64,000 nucleotides of DNA from Falciphora oryzae (taxonomy: Eukaryota > Ascomycota > Sordariomycetes > Magnaporthales > Magnaporthaceae): assembly GCA_000733355.1 (NCBI GenBank), contig JNVV01000028.1:186001-250000 (forward strand), written 5' to 3'. The notes under the pieces were generated by a model that had not been told where the DNA came from, made no database searches, and saw nothing but the letters and a program-made list of their open reading frames with translations. Each line of letters starts with the position of its first letter. The stretch's first letter is position 1. Shown here piece by piece: positions 1 through 9,587 of this stretch. A program made the position numbers and the translations under genes.

Positions 1-1426
1 GGTGGAGACCACGGACGGCCTCCGCTGCCTGTGGTACTGCGTGTTGTAGGGCTCAGGTAGGGCGACATCGGGACCCGTGTCGACACCAGACCATCTGTTG
101 ATGGATGAGCTCGCAGTGGCGGTCCAGATGTGGCTGCCACAGGCAACGACCTTGCTCACGGCGGCGGTCTCCTGGGCGACGGCGAGCGAGAGGCCATCGT
201 CGTACTCGCCGTTGGTGCCGCGGACGTCGGTCTTGACCACCATGCCGGAGCGGTCGCTGCTGTAGAAGACCTCGAGGTTAGGGTCCTCCGAGTATAGGGA
301 CCAGACGCTGTCGTTGTGCATGGTCAGGGTGTGCATGCAGCGGCCGGCCGTGACGCTCCAGACCTTGACCGTCTGGTCCGAGCTGGCCGTCATGACGGTG
401 TCGCCGGCGTCGTTGACCAGGATGTCACGGATCATGCTGGTGTGGCCGACGAACTTGGTGATGCGCTTGCCGGTGCGCGTGTCCCACAGGCGCACCGTCG
501 ACTCGGGGCCGCCGTTGGCGATGATGCTGTGGTTGACGCTCAGGGCGTAGACGGAGCCCTTCTCGACCACCTCTTCGCCGCTGGTGTCGATCTCGAGCGT
601 CTTGCCGGCGCCGCTCAGGTCCCACAGGAAGACCCTGCGGTCCAGGCCGCCAGACGCGACCCAGCTGCTCTGCTGGCTCGGCATGGCGACACGCTTGACG
701 TAGTCGGCGTGCTGGCCGATGGTCGCGGGCTCCTCGCGGGGGTCGGCATGCGGGCGCCAGACCTTGACCGTGAGGTCCGACGAGCCCGAGACCAGGACAT
801 TGTAGCTCTGGGCGAGCACAACGTCGTTGATCCAGTGGGTGTGAGCCTGCGTCTGGCAGCGGAACTTGGTCGTCGGCTTCGGGGCGGCGCCATTCGTGGC
901 GGCGGGCGTGCTCGAGTCGAGTGCCGAGGACGAGGGCGGGGGTGCGGCGGCGGGATTCCTCAGGTCGAGGTTCAGGTCCCATGCGCAGACGACGCCATCG
1001 CGGCCGCCCGAGTATCTATGCAGCGGGCGCACGAGGAGCGAGGGTCAGAGGTCGGGACGGCAGCAGAAGCGTAGGGGAGAGTGGCTCGGCTCGGCACGTA
1101 CAGGATGGCATTTTCGCGGTCGACGGCCAGGCCATTGACGCCCAGTCGATGGCCACCGGACTGGGAACCGGCTAGCTCGAGAACTGTTTGGGCGTCAGCG
1201 ACGAGGGGGACACAGAAAGGGGCATTGCGCCCGAAGCAGAGGCAGCGCGTGTGTTGGTTCCCTCGAGCCCGACGCGGCGCAAAGCCTTTGTCTGGCGCAG
1301 ACAATTGAGGAATAAAAAAAGAAAAAAAAAGAAACGAGTAACAGTGGGCAAAAAGCAAGGAAGGCCAAGAGACACCAAAATGCACTAACCATAACTTATC
1401 CTGTGTCGACGCGCCCTCTTAGACAT
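1..1426 (-). CDS. WDR48/Bun107-type WD40-repeat protein (3' end outside window)
   Basis: Three exons are visible: 1426-1390 (ATG at 1426), 1183-1102 and 1015 to beyond position 1. Introns are GTTAGT...CAG (1184-1389) and GTACGT...TAG (1016-1101), and all phases join. The protein opens [17 protein letters not shown] and continues [13 protein letters not shown]...YSGGRDG, the usual opening of fungal relatives of human WDR48/UAF1 and S. pombe Bun107, which are cofactors of ubiquitin-specific proteases. WD40 blades follow: HWINDVVL...[20 protein letters not shown]...[24 protein letters not shown]...[20 protein letters not shown]...[13 protein letters not shown] and VWSLYSED. The visible reading frame runs uninterrupted to the left edge, so the C-terminal half is missing from the window. 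Family assignment is strong; the deubiquitinase-cofactor role is by family. Confidence 0.85.
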
Positions 1427-2183
1427 GGCGGAGATCGGATGGGAAAAGACGGTGGTTCATGCGCGGGCCGGCCGGCTAGGCGTGCTGTTTGCTGAAGCTC
1501 GAGCTTGGTGCTGCGCTGTCGATGTGGTTTCCTGGGTTGATTCGACACTGAAAAGGGGCCGCCAGCTCATGGAGGTTCGCCTCGGGAAGGTTTTGCAGAA
1601 ACCAAAACAAAAACAAAATCCAAAAAAGGGACCCGAAGTCGCTGCGTAATGCTCCAGATCTACAATGAAATTATTTTTTGTCTTCCAGTCTTCTTCTCGG
1701 TCTTGTTTTTTAAGGCGTCGGGAGGAAGCGAAAGGAGAATTTGATGCTGCTGCTGCTGCTGCTGCTGGAGCGGGGGTCGGTCCTTCCCAAGCCGAGCCAA
1801 CAGCCAAACCGGAGAGACAAGGGCACCCGAGGGCCACGCGAACAATGGGATTTGAAGGTGCGCTGCAGCTAGCTGATCTGACAGAAATACCCTCAATCAA
1901 TCTGCATCTGGCCTTCCCCGGCCTGCTTGCCGCCTGCCGTCGTCCCCGCCGCCAGGGCGAACCATGAGGTCGGGGTCGCGTGGGAAGGATCATCATCAAT
2001 TGACGACACCCCTGCACGACTCGACTCGAACTGGGCTGCCACATGAGCTAGCGGGCTTGCTCCTCCGCGTTGTTTTTAACCGAATTTCCCCGCTTCACTT
2101 GACTGGTATTAGAAATATTTCACTCGCCACTCCATTCTCTGCAGGCGCGTGGCAGCACAAAGTTGGCCTGCACAAGATATAGA

Positions 2184-2220
<37 letters not shown>

Positions 2221-2721
2221 CCCTGCTGTTCGGAAAGCACGGTTAACGTGCAGCATCTCGGGCGCATGCTTATGTGCCCGACATCCATTCAGTGTCTGGT
2301 CTCAGTCTCTCTGCACCCTTCCGCCCTTCCATGACGATTCCTCGAGCCTTCGATGATGCTTCCAGGCCAGGCGTCCTGCTCGCAGCCGCTAGAGTTACAC
2401 GCACACTGGCAGCAGCAGGTCAGCAGCACGTGCCAGGTTGCCAGGCGGCTGGGTTTCCGCCCCACTGGACCTGCAGCTCACTCCGCAATCAGGCGGATCA
2501 ACATCCAGGAGGGCTATTTATGATGCAGAGACATTGAATTATCCCCAGCTGTTTTTAGACACCTCCTCCTGTCCACTCCACTACCGTTGAATCCAGAGCG
2601 TCCAAGCACATAGGGAACAGCACCGCATTTTCATCACTGTTGACTATTGTTGCTATTGCCGTTGTTGTTATCGTTCCCGTTGTTGGTGTTGGCGGCAGTG
2701 GTGTTGTTGTCCTCCTCGTTG
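1427..2721. other. Intergenic: 5' region of the WD40 gene and 3' side of the small Cys gene
   Basis: No convincing gene. It contains a (GCT)n microsatellite near 1742-1768, a pure 33-T tract at 2188-2220 and GTT/GTC-rich simple sequence near 2640-2730. Short open frames here lack introns, motifs and consistent codon use. Confidence 0.6.
2188..2220. repeat. 33-nt poly(T) tract
   Basis: Uninterrupted T run, the longest homopolymer in the window. It lies between the WD40 gene and the first small Cys gene. Confidence 0.95.
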
Positions 2722-3036
2722 TTATTGTTGTTCTGGGAGATAGGGGGGCAGATTTGGGTCGTAGAGAGGGAGGTCGTCCGTGTCCAGCGGCAGTTTCGCG
2801 CAGGGACGGCAGACCAAGAAGGAAGGCTGCGGCCTCGTGGCGTGCCTCTGATCGTCGCAAGCGAGCATTCTCAGTCTTTCCGGTATCTCGCGCCCCAGCC
2901 GCCGCATCACCGTGTACCGCCTCTCGTCGGGTTCCGAACGCTCCTGGGCATAGTCGCAGAAGCAGATGCTCAGCAGGACCTTGTGCTTCGTTTCAGCCTG
3001 GCAGCTCGCCCATGATGTCCACACAAAGGTGCACAT
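2722..3036 (-). CDS. Small Cys-containing protein, tandem copy A (104 aa), function unknown
   Basis: The frame is open well upstream, but the ATG at 3036 is chosen because it aligns with the start of the neighbouring paralog: MCTFVWTSWASC here, MCNFVWTTWKLC there. Shared features in order are MC-x-FVWT-x-W at the N-terminus, a central H-x(2)-LL-x(3)-FCD segment, and C-terminal CRPC-x(2)-LPL-x(2)-DD. The Cys pairs could bind zinc or form disulfides; no signal peptide is visible, which favours an intracellular metal-binding fold, but this is inference. Many fungi have short proteins starting MC with a CxxC near the end and no known function. It ends in an acidic/proline tail (LPLYDPNLPPYLPEQQ). 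The 5' flank is also similar to that of copy B, so the duplication covers more than the coding part. Confidence 0.6.
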   Translation of the reverse strand: MCTFVWTSWASCQAETKHKVLLSICFCDYAQERSEPDERRYTVMRRLGREIPERLRMLACDDQRHATRPQPSFLVCRPCAKLPLDTDDLPLYDPNLPPYLPEQQ

Positions 3037-3572
3037 TTTCAGACTCTCCTTATCGGTGTTTGTTCCTGGTTCCCACTCGAGCTGGCGAACAGCCGGCAGT
3101 GATCGACAACTAGGTGAGCTGGTGTGGTACTGTGCTTGTATTCTGCTCGCTGCCTTCCTCTCATTACTCGACAACGTCCACAAACGTGCCGTCGTTCTCT
3201 TTTTATAACGGGACGCTTTTGTTGCGGCCTCTAGCTTCACTCTTGTATTCCGCTTCACGACCCGCTCGTGCTGCGCAGCATTCACTGACACAGCCATCTG
3301 GCGTTGTGTAACACCTTTTCTTAGGCCCTTCCATGTCAAGCGGCCAATATTCACGGCCAGCAAGGAGCCCAGCTCTCAGGCGGAGGTATGGGAAACCCTC
3401 ATAAGTGACTGATGATGCGTCGTGTGAGCGCGGCGACAGTGAACCAGCAAGGCGGTGAAGATGCACCCGCAACAATGGGAGCCTAGGAGTTCAAAAACAC
3501 CAGGAGCTAGAGAATACGGCGACGGTAGAACCGCGAGGCGAGGGGCTAAGCTCACGCTGCTCAAAAAGCAAC
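3037..3572. other. Spacer between the two paralogs, partly duplicated 5' flank
   Basis: On the minus strand, the stretch around 3080-3230 resembles the corresponding region upstream of copy B (about 3970-4090), including a shared GCGTxCCGxTAxAAAAAG block and a GAACAGAATACAAGCAC-like block. Copy A has stops in the frame that is open in copy B, so this is probably untranslated leader or intron rather than exon. Confidence 0.5.
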
Positions 3573-3926
3573 TCAATCTGACCCCTCCATGTCCTTTTCG
3601 CTGGGCTCCGGGGAAGGAACCTCGTCCGCATTCAGCCACGGCCCCAAGATGTCGTCCGCCTCCAGCGGGAGGGCCAAGCAGGGGCGGCAGAACGCCAGGT
3701 TTTTCTGCGGCCTCCAGGTTTTATTCTTGTCCTCGCAGGACGAGGTGAGCTTCGCGATCTTGGGCGGCACCCTCTCGGACGCCAGCTGCTGCGGCCCCGT
3801 GAGCCGCGACCGGTCGGCCACCAGGACCGTGTCGAGCACGTCGTCGCAAAAGGTGACGGCCAGCAGGATCGAGTGCCTCGGCTGGTTCACGCAGAGCTTC
3901 CACGTCGTCCACACAAAGTTGCACAT
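3573..3926 (-). CDS. Small Cys-containing protein, tandem copy B (117 aa), function unknown
   Basis: Starts at ATG 3926 (MCNFVWTTWKLC). Like copy A it has MC-x-FVWT-x-W, a central SILLAVTFCDD segment and C-terminal CRPC-LALPLEADD. A CEDKNKTW segment is found only here. It is 13 residues longer than copy A, mainly at the C-terminus (NADEVPSPEPSEKDMEGSD). Same strand as copy A with 536 bp between the two coding parts, so it looks like an ordinary tandem duplication followed by substantial divergence. The open frame extends upstream to about 4232, and a longer N-terminus cannot be excluded. No known function. Confidence 0.6.
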   Translation of the reverse strand: MCNFVWTTWKLCVNQPRHSILLAVTFCDDVLDTVLVADRSRLTGPQQLASERVPPKIAKLTSSCEDKNKTWRPQKNLAFCRPCLALPLEADDILGPWLNADEVPSPEPSEKDMEGSD

Positions 3927-4463
3927 CTTGGTAGATTCTTTCTTGGTAGTAGTCGTAAAAGTGGGCGGACAGGTGTGGTTGGTGCTTGTGTTCTGTTCGC
4001 CGCCTAGGTAGGTATGCATTAAAAGGCGTCCACGAGTATGTTCTTGCCCTCCTTTTTGTACCGGAACGCTTTGTCCCACATCAGTATCAGCATCACTGAT
4101 ATCACCCCTAGGTCCATCTCGCGAATCCGTTCCGAGTAGCACTGACAAGGCCCTTTCGCGTTGTACGGTACTCGCCAGTGACCGTCGTTCAGAAGCTTGT
4201 ACATCGGAACGACAAAGATCGCGACACACCAATTGCGAGGCAAGGAGCTAAGCTCATGTTGCTTGGTATAGACGAACGAGCCAGGTGATGCGGCCGAGAA
4301 CAGGAGTAACACATGAAACAACGTAACCAAAAAGCATATCATCCGGCGTATCCTAGAAGCACCACAAATCGCCCAGAGCAATAGGGGAACAGAACGCCAC
4401 AAAAACAAGGAAATCACGCAACCAGACCAGAAATAACAGAAGACCGAGTCACACATGACACTC
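3927..4463. other. Leader region of copy B and 3' flank of the DUF4097-like gene
   Basis: Contains the counterpart of the copy A leader (about 3970-4090). The rest, up to the stop of the next gene at 4464, shows no further gene. Confidence 0.5.
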
Positions 4464-7400
4464 TTATACCTTGCCGACAGCCACCTCAGCATCCCCGCTA
4501 ACCGTCGAGATGGCGACAGGCGAGCTATCGCCCTTGTCCTGGTCACCCTTGCGGGCAACAACATGCCTGTTGAACCCAGGCAGGTCCTCGCCCTTCTTGA
4601 TGATCCGGACGCCTTTGCCCTCGATATCGATGCGCCCGGACCGGGTGTCGACGTTGATGTCGCCCTCCCAGCACCCCGGCAGCCGCACGCCAATGTTGGC
4701 GCTAGTAGTGCTGTGCTTGGCCCTCAGGACGCGGAGGAACTTCTCCGCACCCGCGGGCGGGCCGCGTTTCCTCGACACGGTGGCCGGCTGGTTCGGCAAC
4801 GATGGGACGAGGATTGACGGGCCCGTGGCGGGCGGGACATTGTACGCCCCGCCGCCGCCGACGGGCACAACGATGCCGCGCTCCGGGTCGCCCAGGTCCT
4901 GGCCGGGGTTGTTGAGGGGCGGCATGAGCTGGCCGGGCGAGACGACCGGCGGCCGCGGCGGCAGGGGAGGCTGCGCGGGGGCCACCGGCGGGGGCGGGGG
5001 CGGCGCCGTGCTGTACTGGTCGTCGCCCTCGACCCAGAAGGGGTCCAGGACGCGGAGGGCGGTTGCGCCGCTGGTTGACGACGTCTCGAGGCTAGCGAAG
5101 CGCGACGGCTTGGCGGCGAGCTCGGCTGGCAGTACGGGGAGGAGGTCGACGGCGGCGGTGCCCGAGGTGGAGCGAATGCGCGCCGAGTACGTGAAGGCGA
5201 CGGCGCCCTTGATGTTACCCGATGTCGTGTGAACGTCAACCGTGTACTCGCGCGGCGGTAGGAGTTCCTCGGCGGGTCTAGGTGGGGGCGGTGCGAGGAC
5301 GTTGGCCTGCTCGGACTGCTCCTGCTGCTTTAGCAGCACCCGGCGTGCCTGGTGCACCGGCTCCCAGAACTCGACGTTGCCCGACGTCGATTTAACGAAA
5401 AGTTTGGCGTCGCGGGGCGTATCCTTATCAACGGGCTTGGGGTCGACGCCTGCCTTGATGGTGCCCGACGTGGTCTCGAGCGCCAGCAGGTCGAACAGCG
5501 GCCACGAGCCCACAATATCGGCCGAGGTGGTCTTGATGGAAACGTAGCGGGAGTCGAGGCGGAAATGGTGCGGGGCGCCGTGATGGGCAAGCTTGTCGAG
5601 ATCGTTCTCGCCGTTGACCGCCGCGCCGACTTCACCGGAAATAGTCCTGACCAGGGTGGACTTTGTGACACTCATCGACAAGTTGTCAAGGAACTTGACA
5701 CCGAGCGTCTGGGTGGTGACCTGGAGGCTATCGAGCTTGGAACCCTCGGGGACGGTGACGGTGATGCGGGCTTGCAGGCAAGGCGACTTCTCCTTGTCGT
5801 TCCAGGGGATCTTGTGGGGGACCTTGAGCACCAGACTCTGCGTCGACGAGTCGAAATCCTGGTTCGCCACGATACTCTCATCGTTGGCCTTGAGCTGGAT
5901 GGTGGCCGCTGCATTGCCGTCGGTTGACTTGCGGAAAACAACGTCGCCGTAGACCTGCACGTAGGCGCCCTGCTCCGGCGTGTCCTTCAGGGTAGCTTCC
6001 TTCACCAACAGAGTCCTGCCAGCCTCGACGGCAAGTAAGTACCTGTTGGACTTCCTAAAGTCTCCATCCTTGCACCGCGAGTTGTCCGGAAACGTGAGCC
6101 CGCGGTCAAATGGCGGGTAAGCTGTGGGCGCGGGCTTCGGCGCGTCGGGCTTGGGCCTTGGTGCATCGGGGTTCGGCGGGTCATCGGGGGGTCCCAAGAC
6201 GGAAGATTCTTGGGGCACCGACGGTGCAGGCGTCTACAGTTATTGCGGCGAGTCGGGTTAGTTCAAATTATGTCGGTGGCTTTCTGAGCAGTTGTTGAGA
6301 GTAAAGACAGTCGGTGACTTACATCTATGGCGCCGTCGCGCAGTGACTTTACGGAGGCGGCAAGAAAAATACTGGTTATGGTGAGAAGAACGAGGCCGAG
6401 GGCTATTCCTCGACAGAGGTTGGAGCGAACGAATGGCACGCGCCTCCTTAGGCATTGCCTCCATCTGGGCTCAGGCTGCTCGTAGATGTAGTCTTCCAAA
6501 TCTCCTCCCATGCTTTCGGGCTCCCGGGCAAGGAGCCCCTCGGACTCTTGGCGATGACCGGGCATGGCGGCGGCGGCGGCAGCAGCAACGACGGGAGCCG
6601 GACCCGCAAAGGTGTGGTAGCCCTGTTGCGGCTGGGCCGGCGAGGACTGATGGCTTGGCTGGCGGAATGGAGGCGAGCCGGGAGGGGTGGTGGTAATTGG
6701 GTTGTCTCTTGCTCTTGGCGAGTACGCAGGTGGAGCGTCCGAGGGTGGATGGTCTGCGCTCGCGGGCTGGCGATGGTGGTGTTGGCTGCGGTAGTTGTGG
6801 TTGCCCTGATGGTTGGGGTCGTACAAGAAACCACTTCCGTTGAGGGCAGAGTCGGCGATGCTGGCAGCGCCGGACCAAGATGGAGTGGCTACGGCGGCAG
6901 ATGGGGAAGACGAGGCAGACCAGGTCTGGTGGTGGTGAAGTTGATGGGGATGTTGAGATGACGGGTCCGGCCAGGGACGGTGGAGCGTCGCCTGGTTCGG
7001 GCGGCACTCGTCGCGAGACGACGGGCCCCTTTCGAAAGAGGGTGGTGGTGGCGACGAGCCCAGGGGGTGGCCGGCCGTGGTTCCGGCTGCCAATGCACCG
7101 TGCTGCTGCCGGGGGCCCAGGCCAAGGCCGCGGGCGTGCTGAGTCGCGGCCAGGCGACCGGCTTCCCTTGCCTTGCTGTCCATGGTAGCGTCCTGCTCGA
7201 GCGAGGGGTCCCGAACCCAGACGTCCGGGACATGGGGAACCCGGGACGAAGTGGCGCCCGCGGCGGGGCCTGCTCCCATCCCAGACCCAGGCATCCCGAA
7301 ATAGCCGTCGCTGGGCGTGAGGGCGCTTTCGTCATCCTGCTGGGCGACTCCGTCTCGTTGCTGCTCCCGCCCGGACACATCGTCGTCTTGTAGCGGATGG

Positions 7401-7495
7401 TAGCTGTCACTGTTGATGCTGTAGATGTCGTCGTCCAGGCCGTAGATGGCGCCAGGGCCGCCGGGCCCTTGCCCAGCGTGGAAGGCGGAGGACAT
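4464..7495 (-). CDS. Single-pass membrane protein with DUF4097-like repeat ectodomain (980 aa)
   Basis: Two exons, 7495-6323 and 6233-4464, separated by an 89-nt intron (GTAAGT...GTAG, phase 0). The N-terminal ~355 residues are low complexity and rich in P, S, H and Q. A hydrophobic segment CRGIALGLVLLTITSIFLAA (about residues 360-380) preceded by RRRVPFVR predicts a type II membrane protein. The rest carries repeated short motifs of the kind VxTTSGxIKG, ALETTSGTIKAG, VKSTSGNVEFW, RIRSTSGTAAVD and ISTVSGDAEVAV, the beta-helical pattern of DUF4097/putative adhesin domains. A proline-rich insert (APPPPPPVAPAQPPLPPRPP) splits the repeat region. Start choice: ATG 7495 (MSSAFHAGQ); an in-frame ATG at 7636 is possible. 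Function unknown; a cell-surface or wall role is inference. Confidence 0.78.
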
Positions 7496-9587
7496 GGTTT
7501 CGAAACGGGGGCTTGGGCGCGAGTCGAGGCCTTGAAACAAGTCTGCGGCCAGTCGACTGCAACGACGTGCAAACAATTTCCGCAGCACGCACTCGCTCGG
7601 ACCGTGGGTCTCGACAATCAGATCGGTCAGGCTCAAGCCTGGCCCAATAGGTGTGCTGTGCTATAATGAGGGAAGACAAATGTCCGAAGAACGGAGGAGG
7701 CAGACGACGCTGCCGACGACGACGACGCCGATGACGATGGCAACGACGCGGGGCTCTGCAAGGGGCCCGGCGGGTAACAGCAAATTGAGAGCGCGCGGGC
7801 ACGACGCAAAAAGCCGCGTCGATGGACGATGAGCAATCAACCGACTCTCGTCTTTCTCGGTTGAATTCTCGGGGAGAACGAGCTCGAGAGGAAGGGGGAG
7901 AGAGAGCGTGAGAAAGAAGAGGACAGCGAGAGAGGAAGGAGAGGGAGAGGGACGGGACACGACACCGTTATTCCGGACAAAAACTAAAAATCAATGCTCA
8001 AGTGTAAGGCGAAAAAAAAAAAAAAAAAAAAAAGCAAGCAAGCGTGAGACAGTCGGGAATGGTCTCGCTCCTGTGATTGATGTGATCCGAATTGCACGCA
8101 AACCGTTGCCGCTAGGCGTATACAACCTCAACTCTGGGAACCCCAGCTGCTAGCTCCCGATTGCCTTTTTGATGCTCCAACCACCTCCCGCAATCAACGG
8201 TTGGAACGCAGTCGAGGCGATGGCATCATCGACCTTGGCTAATGATTAAACCTAGATATCTAGATATCTACCACTCCCAGCCCGGCCGAGATGTGATCTA
8301 TCTCGATGGTTATCTCCGGGCGCGTCGACGACAGTCGAGTGCTGCCTGGCTTTCCTGCGCGGGGTGCATGTTGGAATGCGCAATGGGTTTCGTCAGCTTC
8401 GGCCCAACTTCCCACGGCTTGACGTTCGCGATGGTTGCATCGCATGTGCCCAGAAAGGAAGCTCCATTGCTTGATCGCCCCAGTCCGCGCGATAGCTCAC
8501 CCTGTTCTCGCGTGCTCGCCTAATCGTGTGGGCCCAGAGGCGACGAGGAGTGGTCGCTTGCTCGAATCACAGCCCTTCATCTTGGCCCCAAAAGGGCGAC
8601 CCTGCAGGCTCTTGCGGCTGCAGTCATGGTTTGTCACGCCGATCCAGCCCCTCTGAATGGCTCGAGACGGCAAACGCAGATAGATGATCTTACGCGGGCT
8701 TTGCGCGGACACGGCGAGCGAAAAGTCACGCCTCTGTCTTGAGTTTTCCTTAGCTAGATTGCTTCAGGTGAGCTTAATAAATCAAGCACCCGGCAGCTTG
8801 ATCGATCGTATGCGGCATCCCGGTCCTGTTCCCTTACTCCTGCCAAGACATGTCCTCGCATAGGTAGACCGAGAGGTAAAGTTAGGTGTCCAGTACGCCT
8901 CGTCGCGCTGCCGTTGGGCATCACACGCTCTGATAGTCAAATGCATCAAGGCATCGTCATTCGTGAACTGAGGTAATCTAGGAAGCTTTAGCTCTATGAC
9001 CATGTCCTCTGTGTCCGTTCTGCATCTCCCAGCTTCAACCAAGATGGGGCGTGTGCTTCTGGGCAAACCATTGGAGGGATGCCGGATCCTGGTCCTAATC
9101 TCTCATGCCCGCTTGTCCGCTTCATAACGGTTGCAGCAGAAAGGGGAAAGGTGGCAGAGAGAGTGAGATCGATCGGAGGCTGAAGTGATACAAGGAAAAG
9201 AAACAAAACAAAAAGCCCGAACGTGTTCGGTTGGTATCCTTTTCCGCATGAAATTTCAGAAAAAGGAAAAAAAGAGGACCATGAAAATGAAAAGAGAAAG
9301 AAAACTGAAGGAACAAAAAAAAAAAAACCAGAGAGCAACGCCGGCGACGAAATATGCTCGTCTTCTATCCCTCGTCCATTACAAGTCTCGCTTGCCCAAA
9401 ACGCCTCGACCATGCGACAAAGTCCGCGCTGCCATCAGATCGTGGTCGTAGCTTTGCTGGCCCCTTTGGGGTCAACGCACGGTGCTCGATATCTCCACCT
9501 CGACAGGTTTCTCGCCCATCGATCCTGTGCGAGACTCATCCCCGCCGCCTTTTTTGTTGGTGTTCGGGACCTGCCACCGATATCGTC
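7496..9587. other. Intergenic region
   Basis: No supported gene. It holds the promoter of the DUF4097-like gene (purine/pyrimidine-rich stretches around 7860-7950), a 22-A tract at 8012-8033, a small AT palindrome (CTAGATATCTAGATATCTA) near 8253, and an A-rich block around 9240-9330. The 407-aa plus-strand frame starting at 9354 is mostly antisense to the carrier gene. Confidence 0.6.
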
